64,000 nucleotides of DNA, from NCBI RefSeq assembly GCF_030698145.1, contig NZ_JAUYNW010000070.1, forward strand, positions 41,110-105,109, read 5' to 3'. The notes beneath the pieces are model-generated. The model made no database searches and had not been told where the DNA came from. It saw nothing but the letters and a program-made list of their open reading frames with translations. Each line of letters opens with the position of its first letter. Position 1 is the first letter of the stretch. The translations under genes were made by a program, and so were the position numbers. Shown in pieces: positions 36,471-45,651 of this stretch. This stretch comes from Phenylobacterium sp. (lineage in GTDB: Bacteria; Pseudomonadota; Alphaproteobacteria; Caulobacterales; Caulobacteraceae).

Positions 36471-38738
36471 TTAGATGGCGAGGTACAATTTACGCGCGAG
36501 CGTCTCGATCTCGTTGCGGATCGAACCGGCGGACCCCTTGATCAGGGCCGAAACGCCGCGGCGGGCGGCCTCGCGGTCGCAGGACAGCACCATCTGCTTG
36601 ACCGGTCCGACGCCGGCGGGCGGCATGGAAAGTCGCTCGAATCCAAGCGCCACAAGGACAAACGCCTCCAGCGGCCGGCCGGCCATCTCGCCGCACACCG
36701 AGACGGGGGTGCCGGTCTCGGCGCAGGCTCGCTGGATGGTCTCCAGGGCGCGCAGGGCCGGCGGCGACAGGAAGTCGTAGCGGTCGGCCACCCGCGGATT
36801 CCCCCGGTCGGCGGCGAACAGGTACTGCATCAGGTCGTTGGTGCCGACGCTGACGAAGTCGGTCATGGGCAGCAGGGCGTCCAGGTGCCAGATCAGGGCC
36901 GGAGCCTCGATCATGGCGCCGACGTCCAGGCGTGACGGCGCCAGGCGGCCACGGCGCTGGGCCCAGGCCACCTCGTGGTCCACCAGGGCGCGGGCGGCGC
37001 GGAACTCGTCGACGCTGGCCACCAGCGGGAACATGATCCTCAGGGGCCGGCCTTGGGCGGCGGCTATCAGGGCGCGCAGTTGCAGGCGCAGCAAGCCGGG
37101 CCGGTCCAGGCCCATGCGAATGGCGCGCCAGCCCAGCGCCGGATTCTCCTCGCGCTCGGCCTCCATGTAGGGAAGCACCTTGTCGCCGCCGAGGTCGAGT
37201 GTGCGGAAGGTCACCGGCATGTCGCCGGCCGCGTCCATCACCCGGCCGTAGAGCGCGGTCTGGGCGTTGAAGCGCGGCATTTCCTCGGCGACCATGAACT
37301 GGAACTCGGTGCGGAACAGGCCGATGCCCTCCGCGCCGGTCTCGACCAGGATGTCGAGGTCGACGTCGAGGCCGGCGTTCATCAGCAGCGTGATCTTGGC
37401 GCCGTCGCGGGTGAAGGCCGGGGTGTCGCGCAGCTTGGCGAACTCCGCGCGCCGCTGCAGCCGGACGTCGAGCCGGGCCTTGAGCGACTTCACCACGTCG
37501 GGGCGGGGCCTCAGATAGGCTTCGCCGGTCTCGGCGTCGACGATGACGGCGTCGCCCTCCGAGACCCGGTCGCGCAGGCCCGACAGGCGGCCGACGCAGG
37601 GGATGTCCAGGGCGCGGGCGACGATGGCCGCGTGGCTGGCCGAGGAGCCTTCCTCCAGCAGGAGGCCCTTCAGCTTGGTGCGGTCGTATTCAAGCAGATC
37701 GGCGGGGCCGAGGTTGCGCGCGATCAGGATGGCGTTCTCAGGCAGCTCCCGGGCCGAATGGGCGTCGCCCGACAGGTGGCGCAGCAGCCGGTCGGCCAGG
37801 TCCTCGAAGTCGTGCAGCCGCTCGCGCAGATAGGCGTCGCGGGCCTGGCCAAGGCGGGCGCGATGCTCGGAGCGCACGCGCTCCACCGCCGCCTCAGCGG
37901 TCAGGCCGTTGCGTACCGCGTCTTGAAGGCCGCGGTTCCAGCCTCGGTCGTGGGCGAACATGCGGTAGGTGTCGAGCACCTCGTAGGAGACGTCGGCCAG
38001 CAGGCCGTGCTGGCCGTCCAGCATCTCGTCGATCTGGGCCTGCAGGCTGGCGATGGCGGTCTCGAGCCGCGCCTCCTCGGCTACTACGTCGTCGGCGAGC
38101 AATTGCGACGGCGCCACCGGCGGCTCGTGCAGCACGGCCACGCCCAGCGCCAGGCCGTCGGCGAACTTGGCGCCCTTCAATCGCTCGGGCTTGTGGGGGG
38201 CAAGCTCGACACCCTTGAGTTCGCCCTCGGAGATCAGCTCGCCGCCGGCCACCATCTCGGCCAGAACCATGGCGACGATCTGCAGGTCCTCGACCTCGTC
38301 GTCGACATAGACTCGCTCGGTGCGGTTCTGGACGACCAGCACGCCGATGGCGCGGCCGCCACGCAGCAGGGGCACGCCCAGGAAGGCGTGGAACGGGTCT
38401 TCGCCGGTTTCCGGACGATAGGAGAAGGCCGGGTGGTTGGGCGCGTCCGACAGGTTGAGCGGCCTGCCCAGGCGCATGATCTCGCCGACCAGCCCCTCGC
38501 CGGTCTTCAGGCGCGTCACGTGGACGGCTTCGGGATCGAGGCCCTCGGTGGCGAACAGCTCGATGTCGCCTGCCGCCCGGCGCATGTAGAGAGAGCAGAC
38601 TTCGGCCACCATCGAGCGGGCGATGATCCGCACCACCGTGTCCAGGCGCGCCTGGGCCGGTCCGCCCGAGGCCAGCGCCTCGCGGATTTGACGCAGCAGG
38701 CTTCGCTGTCCGCGAATGGCGACGCCCTGGAAGGCCAT
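36471..38738 (-). CDS. ptsP: PTS-Ntr enzyme I (phosphoenolpyruvate-protein phosphotransferase PtsP)
   Basis: First enzyme of the nitrogen-related PTS; it autophosphorylates from PEP and passes phosphate to NPr. The 755-residue protein has an N-terminal GAF domain (residues about 20-160: CSLYMRRAAGDIELFATEGL) and an enzyme I core with the phospho-histidine His369 in EEGSSASHAAIVARALDIPCVG. The PEP-binding TIM barrel has GIGLFRTEFQFM and SVGTNDLMQY, with the catalytic Cys in VCGEMAG. ATG 38738 follows GAGGGAGAG; the in-frame TTG 38762 is less likely. In rhizobia ptsP lies next to lysC; here they are 8 kb apart. Confidence 0.95.
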   Translation of the reverse strand: MAFQGVAIRGQRSLLRQIREALASGGPAQARLDTVVRIIARSMVAEVCSLYMRRAAGDIELFATEGLDPEAVHVTRLKTGEGLVGEIMRLGRPLNLSDAPNHPAFSYRPETGEDPFHAFLGVPLLRGGRAIGVLVVQNRTERVYVDDEVEDLQIVAMVLAEMVAGGELISEGELKGVELAPHKPERLKGAKFADGLALGVAVLHEPPVAPSQLLADDVVAEEARLETAIASLQAQIDEMLDGQHGLLADVSYEVLDTYRMFAHDRGWNRGLQDAVRNGLTAEAAVERVRSEHRARLGQARDAYLRERLHDFEDLADRLLRHLSGDAHSARELPENAILIARNLGPADLLEYDRTKLKGLLLEEGSSASHAAIVARALDIPCVGRLSGLRDRVSEGDAVIVDAETGEAYLRPRPDVVKSLKARLDVRLQRRAEFAKLRDTPAFTRDGAKITLLMNAGLDVDLDILVETGAEGIGLFRTEFQFMVAEEMPRFNAQTALYGRVMDAAGDMPVTFRTLDLGGDKVLPYMEAEREENPALGWRAIRMGLDRPGLLRLQLRALIAAAQGRPLRIMFPLVASVDEFRAARALVDHEVAWAQRRGRLAPSRLDVGAMIEAPALIWHLDALLPMTDFVSVGTNDLMQYLFAADRGNPRVADRYDFLSPPALRALETIQRACAETGTPVSVCGEMAGRPLEAFVLVALGFERLSMPPAGVGPVKQMVLSCDREAARRGVSALIKGSAGSIRNEIETLARKLYLAI

Positions 38739-38975
38739 CGGCCGTTTCTCTCCCTCGTTCAATCCGCTCCTAGCAGCTTTGGATGTCGGAACGGAGATGG
38801 AAAAGCCGTCCTAGCGTCAACGTGAGGCGCGACCGAGCAGTTCGCTCCGCCCACCCCGCATTTTGCGCTGTTCTTGGACATCGATGTCAAAACCGGCGCC
38901 TTCGAAGTCCTGGCGCGCCGCCCCCGAGGCGCCCATAGTCGCCGCCAAGAACAAGGTGCGTCTGGGGAGGCGACG

Positions 38976-40700
38976 ATGCGGAAGACCTGGCTGCCATTCG
39001 TGGCGGGCGTATTGCTGATCCTGGCCGGATCGCTGCTAGCCCATACGATCCAGACCTCGGGCGGCATAACCGTCGCCGACGTGCGCTTCGCCGGCGACAA
39101 GGGCACGACGCTCTCGGCCCTGGTCTACACGCCGTCGGGCGCAACCGCGGCCAATCCCGCGCCGGCGGTGCTACTCAGCCACGGCTATATCAACACCCGC
39201 GAGATGCAATCGGCCTTTGCCATCGAACTGGCCCGGCGCGGCTTCGTGGTGCTGTCCATCGACCAGTCCGGCCACGGCTATTCGACCGGCATCGTGGGCA
39301 GCAACGACTTCGGCGGGCCAGCGGCTCTGCGCTACCTGAAGAGCCTGCCGCAGGTCGATAAGGCCAACATCGGCCTGGAGGGCCACAGCCTGGGTGGCGG
39401 TCCGGTGGTCGGCGCGGCGGCCTCGGACCCGGCGGGCTACAAGTCGGTGGTGCTGGAGGGCTCGACGCCCGCCATCGGCGCGGTGTTCGGTGGCCAATCC
39501 AAGGTCGAGCTTCGCAACCTCGCCATCGTGTTCGGCGGCTATGATGAGTTCGCCCAGTTGATGTGGCAGGTCGAAAAGGGGTCGGACATCGCCAAGTCCA
39601 AGGCGTTGCAGGCCCTGCTCCGGACGAGCGCGCCTGTCGTCGAGGGTCAGGTCTATGGCGACATCGGCGCGGGTACGGCCCGCGTGCTGCACAATCCGGC
39701 CATCACCCATCCGTGGGAGCACTTCTCGGTCGCGGGCGTCGCCCCGGCGATCGACTGGTTCCAGCAGACCCTGGACGGGGAGGCCAACCCCCTGCCGCCG
39801 ACCCAGCAGATCTGGATATGGAAGGAGGTCGGCACGCTGGTCGGCTTCGCCGGACTGGTGGTGCTGATGCTGGGCGCGTTCCAACTTCTGCTGGCCGCGC
39901 CCTGGTTCTCCGGCCTGGCCCAACCCGCCCAACCGGCGGCCGAGACCAAGGGCCGCCGCTGGTGGCTGGCCTTCGTGCTCACGACCGTGATCCCGGCCGC
40001 CACCTTCTTCCCGCTGATGAAGGTCGGCCAACTGTTCTTCCCGCTGCCGGTCTTCCCGCAATGGATCACCAACCAGCTCCTGGTCTGGGCGCTGGTGAAC
40101 GCCGTGATCACCCTGGTGCTGGGCCTGGTCCTGAAGGCCGCCAAGCCCGCGTTCCGCACCGACTGGCTCCGGAGCGCGGCGATCGCGGTGGCGACGGTCG
40201 GGGTGGGCTACGCCTCACTGGCCCTGGTCGACGCCCTGTGGGCCGTCGACTACCGGTTCTGGGTGCTGGGCCTGAAGCCGCTGGACGGCCTGCACCTCAC
40301 CTACGCCCTGGCCTACCTGCCGCTCTGGACCCTGTTCTTCCTGGTCGCGCTCCGCGCGCTGCACACGAATCTCGCCGTGAAGGGCGAGGGCAAGGGACAG
40401 TATGTCGCCGCTGCGCTCGCCATGTGCCTGGGCTTCGTGGTGCTCGAGGCGATTCAGTACGCCAGCCTGTTCGCCACCGGCGTCCTGGCCATGGCCGAAC
40501 CGCTGAACACCATCATCGGCATCCAGTTCGTGCCGCTGCTGGCCATCGTCGGCGTGATCGCGGTCTTCACCTACCGCCGGACCAATTCCTATGTGCCGGG
40601 CGCCCTGATCTGCGCCCTGTTCATCACCTGGTACGTGGTGTCAGGCACGGCGACGCACTGGTCGCCGGACTTTCAGTTGCCGATCCCGGGACGGGGCTAG
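38976..40700 (+). CDS. Alpha/beta-hydrolase fused to a multi-span membrane domain
   Basis: A 574-residue protein with an N-terminal membrane anchor (LPFVAGVLLILAGSLLA). A periplasm-facing dienelactone-hydrolase-like domain follows (LLSHGYINTREMQSAFAIELARRGFVVLSIDQSGHG; nucleophile Ser138 in GHSLGGGP; THPWEHFS as the probable His region). About seven to eight hydrophobic segments occupy residues 280-570. The family occurs mainly in Firmicutes and some Proteobacteria, with unknown substrate. GGGGAGG precedes ATG 38976. Its stop shares a CTAG with the convergent acetyltransferase gene. Confidence 0.75.
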   Translation: MRKTWLPFVAGVLLILAGSLLAHTIQTSGGITVADVRFAGDKGTTLSALVYTPSGATAANPAPAVLLSHGYINTREMQSAFAIELARRGFVVLSIDQSGHGYSTGIVGSNDFGGPAALRYLKSLPQVDKANIGLEGHSLGGGPVVGAAASDPAGYKSVVLEGSTPAIGAVFGGQSKVELRNLAIVFGGYDEFAQLMWQVEKGSDIAKSKALQALLRTSAPVVEGQVYGDIGAGTARVLHNPAITHPWEHFSVAGVAPAIDWFQQTLDGEANPLPPTQQIWIWKEVGTLVGFAGLVVLMLGAFQLLLAAPWFSGLAQPAQPAAETKGRRWWLAFVLTTVIPAATFFPLMKVGQLFFPLPVFPQWITNQLLVWALVNAVITLVLGLVLKAAKPAFRTDWLRSAAIAVATVGVGYASLALVDALWAVDYRFWVLGLKPLDGLHLTYALAYLPLWTLFFLVALRALHTNLAVKGEGKGQYVAAALAMCLGFVVLEAIQYASLFATGVLAMAEPLNTIIGIQFVPLLAIVGVIAVFTYRRTNSYVPGALICALFITWYVVSGTATHWSPDFQLPIPGRG

Positions 40701-41248
40701 GGTTTGGCGACCCGCTTCGCCATCCAGAGATCGGGCTTGCCGTAGCCGTTGGCGTCGGGGATCAGCCCGACCGGCTCATAGCCGTGACGGCGGTAGAAGA
40801 AGAACGGGTGGCCGGTGGTTGGCGCGATGGTCGCCAGCTTGGCCAACGCGTCGGGAAAGAGTTCGACCCCGAACAGGCTGGTGCCGCCGACCTCGTCGTC
40901 CGTGCCCAGATAGACCGTCAGCTTGCCCATGGCCGCGGCGCGGGCCTCCAGGGCGGCCAGCAGGGCCGCGCCGATCCCCTGGCCCTGGCGCGCCGGGACG
41001 ACCGCCAGGGGGTGCAACTCCAGCCCATGGGAATAGGTGTCGATCCCACCGACCACACCCAGCACGACGCCGTCCTCGATCGCGGCCAGGGCGAAGCGTT
41101 CCGGGTTGGTGAAGAAGGTCTCGATCTCAGCCGCCGCGCCGTCGGGGCCGGTTCCATAGGCGCCGACATGGGCGAAGGCCGCGGTCAGCACCCGCGCGGC
41201 CTGTCGGCGCTGGTCGTCGGTCAGGGCTGCGAAGTCGACGATGTCCAT
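40697..41248 (-). CDS. GNAT acetyltransferase resembling aminoglycoside 6'-N-acetyltransferases
   Basis: A 183-residue GNAT protein with LHPLAVVPARQGQGIGAALLAALE as the acetyl-CoA loop (RQGQGIG). The C-terminal segments GTDDEVGGTSLFGVELF and FFFYRRHGYEPVGLIPDANGYGKPDLWMAKRV closely resemble one AAC(6')-like family ending GKPD-x-x-MAKR. True aminoglycoside activity cannot be assumed from sequence. It overlaps the upstream regulator gene by 28 bp on the same strand, so the two form an operon; the divergent gene is an MFS exporter. A start at 41248 matches the domain. Confidence 0.75.
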   Translation of the reverse strand: MDIVDFAALTDDQRRQAARVLTAAFAHVGAYGTGPDGAAAEIETFFTNPERFALAAIEDGVVLGVVGGIDTYSHGLELHPLAVVPARQGQGIGAALLAALEARAAAMGKLTVYLGTDDEVGGTSLFGVELFPDALAKLATIAPTTGHPFFFYRRHGYEPVGLIPDANGYGKPDLWMAKRVAKP

Positions 41249-41862
41249 GGGGTCACGACATAGGCGCAGCGCCGGGCTCCCGCCAGGATGTGCTCGACGC
41301 GCTCGACCCTGGCCGGGGCCAGCATCATCTCGAACAGCGCCAGCTCTGAACGGCAGAAGCCCTGGCAGGCGGTGGCCGCCGCACAGATCGGACAGTGGTT
41401 CTCGATGAGCAGGTAAGACCCGTCGTCGCGCGCGCTCCACTGCGCCATGTACCCCTCCGCGGCGCGGATCTGAGCCAGGCGTTCCAGACGCGCCTCGAGG
41501 GTGGCCGCGTCCTTCAGGGCCTTGCGATAGCCGGCCTCGGTCGCCGCCTCCCGCCGCTTGATCAGGCGGTCCAGGCCCGCCTCGCCGAACTCGCCGCGGA
41601 CGGCGTCAAGCAGTTCGACGGTCATCTGGGCGTGGGTGTCGGGGAAGCGTCGGTGTCCGAGGGCGGTCAGCGACCACGACCGCCGCGGCCGACCCACGCC
41701 CGCGCGTTCCAGTGTGTGTTCGACGACGCCTTCGGCGGCCAGCTTTTCCATTTGCAGACGAGCGGCCTGACGGGTCACACCCACCGCCTGCGCCAGCGCG
41801 CCGGTCTGGGCGGGGCCCTTGCTCTTCAAGAGCAGGAGGATCTGGTCGGCGGTCGTGCGCAT
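41221..41862 (-). CDS. SufR/ArsR-like regulator with four C-terminal cysteines
   Basis: A 213-residue winged-helix repressor: TTADQILLLLKSKGPAQTGALAQAVGVTRQAARLQMEKLAAEGVVEHTLE with the GRPRRSWSLT wing. A helical region is followed by ENHCPICAAATACQGFCRSELALFEMML, carrying Cys157, Cys160, Cys166 and Cys170. The layout matches the SufR-type regulators that bind an iron-sulfur cluster, so it may sense redox state, iron or nitric oxide. ATG 41862 was chosen. A palindrome (41875-41888) lies in the divergent promoter. It is cotranscribed with the AAC(6')-like gene and faces an MFS transporter. Confidence 0.75.
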   Translation of the reverse strand: MRTTADQILLLLKSKGPAQTGALAQAVGVTRQAARLQMEKLAAEGVVEHTLERAGVGRPRRSWSLTALGHRRFPDTHAQMTVELLDAVRGEFGEAGLDRLIKRREAATEAGYRKALKDAATLEARLERLAQIRAAEGYMAQWSARDDGSYLLIENHCPICAAATACQGFCRSELALFEMMLAPARVERVEHILAGARRCAYVVTPWTSSTSQP

Positions 41863-41932
41863 TTGACAAGTATATAGTTGCAAAACTAGAGCGCCAGGTC
41901 TACCTCGAATTTGTAAAGGCGGAGATTGTCAA
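41862..41932. promoter_or_regulatory. Divergent promoter region with two nested inverted repeats
   Basis: TAGTTGCAAAACTA (41875-41888) has 5-bp inverted arms around GCAA and is a likely operator for the Cys-rich regulator. A wider pair, TTTGACAA (41862-41869) and TTGTCAAA (41926-41933 region), flanks the whole spacer and touches both start codons. Confidence 0.55.
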
Positions 41933-43348
41933 ATGACGGCAGGGGCGCGGGCGGACGGAAGCTGGGCCGATGTGCTGGGCGACGGCCGTCTGCCGCGCTT
42001 CGTGCTGATCTGCCTGGGCGTCTGGATCAGCGCCGCCGACTCCATGGTCACCGCCACCATCATGCCCAGCGTCGGCGCCGACCTGGGCGGCTACGCCTAT
42101 TTCGGCTGGGCCACGGCAGGGTTCCTGCTGGGTTCGGTGCTGGCCGGGGCGAGCTCGGGCCTCTTGGCCCTGCGCTTCGGCCTGCGCCGGGCGACGGCGG
42201 CCGCGGCGCTGCTCTATGCGCTGGGCTGCGCCATGAGCGCGGCGGGGCCGGACATCGCCAGCTTCCTGGTAGGGCGCCTGCTACAGGGCCTGGGCGGGGG
42301 CTGGGTGGTCGGCTTCTGCTCGGTCGCCATCGGCCTCCTGTTTCCCGACCGGCTGCTGCCGCGGGTCTATGCCTCGATCACGGCGATCTGGGGCGTGGCC
42401 AGCCTGCTCGGCCCGCTGATCGGGGGCGTCTTCGCCGACCTGGGCGCCTGGCGCTGGGTGTTCTGGATGTTCGCCATTCAGGCGGTCGCCGTCGCGTGGG
42501 CCGCCTACGTCATGCTGCCGGCGGGCGAGCGTTCGGCCGGCGACAGCCGGGTGGCCTGGCCGCAACTCGGCCTGATCGCGGCCGGGGTCGCCGCCATCGG
42601 CCTGGCCGACATCGTCCATGACTTCGCCCGCTCCGCGGCCCTGGTCGTGCTGGGCGTCGGCCTGCTGATGGCCATGGTCTGGCTGGACGAGCGGTCGGTC
42701 GTGCGCCTGCTGCCCAAGGGATCGGCCCGGCTGACGACCATGGCGGGCTCCGGCTTCGCCACCATGTTCCTGCTGACCGCGGCCTCCATGGGCTTCTCGA
42801 TCTATGGGCCGGCGATCCTGCAGAACCTGGCCGGGCTCTCGGCGCTGCAAGCGGGCTATGTGATCGCCGCCGAGGCCGCGGCCTGGACGGTCCTGGGGCT
42901 CGCCGTGGCGCACCTGACCGGAGCCTGGCCCAACCGGATGATCCGTCTGGGCGCGGTGGTGGCGACCCTGGGGGTGGGGTTCAGCGCGCTGGTCTTCCCC
43001 CTCGGCTCGGTGCCGGGCGTGGTGGTCGCCGGCCTGTTCCTGGGCGGTGGCTTCGGCCTCTCCTGGGCCTTCATGAGCCAGGCCGTCTTGGCCTCGCTGC
43101 CGGACCACGAGCGGGCCATAGGCGCGGCCGGCATGACCACCGTCAGGCTCACCGGCTCGGCGGTCGGAGCGGCGGCGGCGGCGGCGGTGGCCAATCTGGT
43201 CGGGTTCGCCGAGGGCCTGTCGGAGGCCAGCGCCCGCGCGGCGGGCCTTTGGGTGTTCGCGTCCATCCTGCCGGTTTCGATGCTGGGGGTTTGGACGGCG
43301 TGGCGGCTCAGCGCGCCTCGGCCCCAGGAGACACCGCTCCCAGCATGA
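41933..43348 (+). CDS. MFS drug-export-type transporter
   Basis: A 471-residue major facilitator with about 12-14 membrane segments. Motif-like features include [28 protein letters not shown] (helix 1, like DHA2/EmrB proteins), [19 protein letters not shown] (motif A-like loop), [19 protein letters not shown] (motif C-like region) and [22 protein letters not shown], typical of multidrug exporters. Its substrate is unknown. It is divergent from a Cys-rich regulator and converges with a tetR gene, overlapping its 3' end by 41 bp. Start ATG 41933 lies at the right arm of an inverted repeat. Confidence 0.85.
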   Translation: MTAGARADGSWADVLGDGRLPRFVLICLGVWISAADSMVTATIMPSVGADLGGYAYFGWATAGFLLGSVLAGASSGLLALRFGLRRATAAAALLYALGCAMSAAGPDIASFLVGRLLQGLGGGWVVGFCSVAIGLLFPDRLLPRVYASITAIWGVASLLGPLIGGVFADLGAWRWVFWMFAIQAVAVAWAAYVMLPAGERSAGDSRVAWPQLGLIAAGVAAIGLADIVHDFARSAALVVLGVGLLMAMVWLDERSVVRLLPKGSARLTTMAGSGFATMFLLTAASMGFSIYGPAILQNLAGLSALQAGYVIAAEAAAWTVLGLAVAHLTGAWPNRMIRLGAVVATLGVGFSALVFPLGSVPGVVVAGLFLGGGFGLSWAFMSQAVLASLPDHERAIGAAGMTTVRLTGSAVGAAAAAAVANLVGFAEGLSEASARAAGLWVFASILPVSMLGVWTAWRLSAPRPQETPLPA

Positions 43349-43898
43349 TCCGCGACAGGGCGCCGACCGCCGCGGCGCGCGCCATCCGCCCGTTGGCCGC
43401 GGCATAGGACAGGGCGTCGGCGGCGCCGATGATCCCCAGCAGCACCGCGCGGCCGTCGGGGCCGGGCAGGTCGACGAACCGCGACAGGGCCTGGCCGTAG
43501 AGGTCGACATAGCCGTCGCGCAGAGCCTCGCGGAAGCCTTCCATCTCCTGGGCGCCCGACAGGGCCGCGGCGATGGCGCCGAACTCGGGCCCCGCCGTCA
43601 GCACGCAGTCCACATAGGCCGCGCTCAGTATGGCGACCACGTCCTCGAGCGTCCGGGCGCGGCTGGCCAGGGCCGCCTGGGTCGCCTGGGCCTGGAGGTC
43701 GTCATAGTGGCGATAGAGGGCGATCAGCAGGCCGGCGCGGGTGCCGAAATGCTCGTAGGCGATGGGCTTGGTGACACCGGCCCGCTCCGCCAGATGGGCC
43801 AGGGTCAGGGCGTCGGTCCCCTCGGCGCGCACGATGGCCGAGGCGGTTTCCAGAAGCTGGGTCCGCCGCTGCTCGCGAGGCATCCGCTTGGCGGGCAC
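43308..43898 (-). CDS. TetR-family transcriptional regulator
   Basis: A 196-residue repressor with a canonical Tet[59 protein letters not shown] ligand-binding domain without recognisable specificity follows ([29 protein letters not shown]). The GTG at 43898 or ATG at 43883 may be the start. It is divergent from a three-gene redox operon whose promoter holds two adjacent GTTACG/CGTAAC palindromes, its probable operators. Its 3' end overlaps the convergent MFS gene by 41 bp. Confidence 0.85.
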   Translation of the reverse strand: MPAKRMPREQRRTQLLETASAIVRAEGTDALTLAHLAERAGVTKPIAYEHFGTRAGLLIALYRHYDDLQAQATQAALASRARTLEDVVAILSAAYVDCVLTAGPEFGAIAAALSGAQEMEGFREALRDGYVDLYGQALSRFVDLPGPDGRAVLLGIIGAADALSYAAANGRMARAAAVGALSRIMLGAVSPGAEAR

Positions 43899-43936
43899 AC
43901 AGATCCTTCCCTGTTCATCGCATGCCCAAAGGACGC

Positions 43937-43989
43937 TTGACGGCCTGGTCGCTCCGCGTATGTTACGTTTCGTAACTTACGGATCGTAA
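43937..43989 (+). promoter_or_regulatory. Promoter and double TetR-type operator
   Basis: TTGACG (43937-43942) and TATGTT (43959-43964), 16 bp apart, form a candidate promoter. GTTACGTTTCGTAAC (43962-43976) is a perfect palindrome overlapping the -10. TTACGGATCGTAA (43977-43989) is a second one immediately adjacent. The ATG of the first gene is at 43991, so bound repressor would cover both -10 and leader. Confidence 0.75.
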
Positions 43990-43990
43990 T

Positions 43991-44668
43991 ATGTCGACAG
44001 TTCTAGCGGAAGCGCCCATGACGGCCAAGTCTATTCAGATCGCGCCGGTCACGCCCGACCAGGCCGAGGCCTTCGCCGGCCAGATCCCCGGGCTGATCCG
44101 CGCCACCGGGCCGGTGAGCTACGACTATCAGTTCGGGCCGGGCGGGAGCCTGCTTGAGCGCATGGTGGCGGCCTCCTGGGCGACAGCCGAGACCCTATTC
44201 GCCTCAGCCTGTACGACGCTGGCCACCGAGGGCGACGAGCTTCTGGGCCTGGAGCTCGGCTTCGAGGGGCCGAACTTCTACCGGTTCAAGGACAATCTCG
44301 TGGCCCTGGCGGGCGACCTGATCGCGCAGGGCGTCGTCACCTTCGACGAGTTGAAGGGCCTGGGCGACCGGGCCGAGGCGGCCAGCTATCTGAACGCCCA
44401 TGTGCCGGAGGGCGTCTACTACCTGCACGCTCTCTCGACCCCGGAACAGCATCGCGGGAAGGGGGCCGGAAAGCGCCTGCTCGCCGCGGCGATCGAGCGC
44501 GCGCGGGCCGCCGGCCATCGTGAGTTGCAACTGGACGTCCTGGCCGACAATCCGGCGGTGGGCTTCTACCAGGCCAACGGCCTGCGCATCCTGGCCGAGA
44601 CCCGCTCGCCGATGCTTTCGCGCGACCACGGCTTTCCCAGCGAGCTGCGCATGGCGGTGACGCTGTGA
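43991..44668 (+). CDS. GNAT-family N-acetyltransferase, first gene of a TetR-controlled operon
   Basis: A 225-residue GNAT protein with an N-terminal extension (PVTPDQAEAFAGQIPGLIRATGPVSYDYQFG) and the acetyl-CoA core LHALSTPEQHRGKGAGKRLLAAAIERARAAGH with R-G-K-G-A-G. LDVLADNPAVGFYQANGL follows. The substrate is unknown. ATG 43991 is the first start; ATG 44021 (MTAKS) is possible and would leave a longer leader. The operators end 1 bp before the first ATG. The next gene's GTG overlaps its TGA (GTGA). Confidence 0.78.
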   Translation: MSTVLAEAPMTAKSIQIAPVTPDQAEAFAGQIPGLIRATGPVSYDYQFGPGGSLLERMVAASWATAETLFASACTTLATEGDELLGLELGFEGPNFYRFKDNLVALAGDLIAQGVVTFDELKGLGDRAEAASYLNAHVPEGVYYLHALSTPEQHRGKGAGKRLLAAAIERARAAGHRELQLDVLADNPAVGFYQANGLRILAETRSPMLSRDHGFPSELRMAVTL

Positions 44669-45651
44669 GGATCCTGATCGCCGGCGGGTATGGCCTGGTG
44701 GGCGGGCTGGTCGCGCGTCATGTCCGGGCCGCGGGCCACGACGTCGAACTGATCCTCGCCGGGCGGCGTCCCGAGGAGGGCGCGGCGCTGGCGGCCCAGT
44801 TGGGCGCGCGCGCCGTGCGGCTCGACGTTGCCGACCCCGAGCCGGGCCTGGCGGCGGCCGGTCCCGTCGATCTGGTGGTGGCCGCGCTGCAGGACCCCGG
44901 CGACGCCTTGCTGAGCACGACCCTGCGCGCCGGGGCGGCCCACATCGGGATCGTGCGGACGGCTGAAACCATGGCCTCCAGCGCCATCGCCGTCTGCGCC
45001 GCGGCGCCTGCGCGTCCGGCCCTGATGCTGGGCCATTGGCAGGCCGGGGTGCTGACCCTCGCCGCCCAGGGCGCAGCGCGGGCCTTCGATACGGTCGAGG
45101 CCGTCGCGCTGGCGGCGCTCTACGACTATGCTGACCCCATCGGGCCGATGACCGCGGGCGACAGCGAGGGCTTCGTGGGCCGCGCCCTGATCCGGCGCGA
45201 CGGGATCTGGACCTCGGTGAACGCCGCCGAGGCCGGCCGCCGGGTGGCGCGCCGGGGGCAGGACGATTTCGACGCCATGCCCATGGGCGTGCTCGATGTC
45301 CCGGCCCTGGCCGCCGTCACCGGCGCGCGCGACGTGCGCTTCGACCTGGGGACCGGCGAGTCGATGGGAACCCAGGCGGGGCGGGCGGCCTCGCACGATC
45401 TCTTCATCGACATCACCGGCGAGGCCGGCGGCGAGGTTGTCACCCGCCGCACCCTGGTCACCGATCCCCGCGGCCAGGCGCACCTGACCGCCCTGGGCGT
45501 CCTGGTCGGCGTCGAGCGGATCCTCAACCTGGACGGCGCGGGCCCGGCGCGCGGCGGCCTGGCCTTCCCGGAGAGCTTCCTCGACGCCCCCACGGCGCTC
45601 GCCCGGTTCGAGGCCTTCGGGGTGGTGATCGAGACGCAGGACCTGCCATGA
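44665..45651 (+). CDS. Saccharopine-dehydrogenase-like NAD(P)-binding protein
   Basis: A 328-residue protein with an N-terminal Rossmann motif (RILIAGGYGLVGGLVARHV, GxxGxxG type) and a first half like saccharopine dehydrogenases (GRRPEEGAALAAQLGARAVRLDV, VDLVVAALQDPGDALL). The second half (RALIRRDGIWTSVNAAEAGRRV, DLFIDITGEAGGEVVTRRTL) is less typical and may form the substrate domain. The actual reaction is unknown. It overlaps both neighbours by 4 bp (GTGA and ATGA), the hallmark of a tightly coupled operon. Confidence 0.75.
   Translation: MRILIAGGYGLVGGLVARHVRAAGHDVELILAGRRPEEGAALAAQLGARAVRLDVADPEPGLAAAGPVDLVVAALQDPGDALLSTTLRAGAAHIGIVRTAETMASSAIAVCAAAPARPALMLGHWQAGVLTLAAQGAARAFDTVEAVALAALYDYADPIGPMTAGDSEGFVGRALIRRDGIWTSVNAAEAGRRVARRGQDDFDAMPMGVLDVPALAAVTGARDVRFDLGTGESMGTQAGRAASHDLFIDITGEAGGEVVTRRTLVTDPRGQAHLTALGVLVGVERILNLDGAGPARGGLAFPESFLDAPTALARFEAFGVVIETQDLP

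Noticed and set aside
36975..38825. 600-codon open frame on the + strand opposite ptsP
   Set aside because: Composition is Gly/Ala/Arg/Val-rich without motifs, and ptsP on the other strand has the full enzyme I signature set.
41221..41862. Frameshifted or fused regulator-acetyltransferase gene
   Set aside because: The two frames overlap by only 28 bp, each with a complete domain and its own start, which is an ordinary operon overlap.
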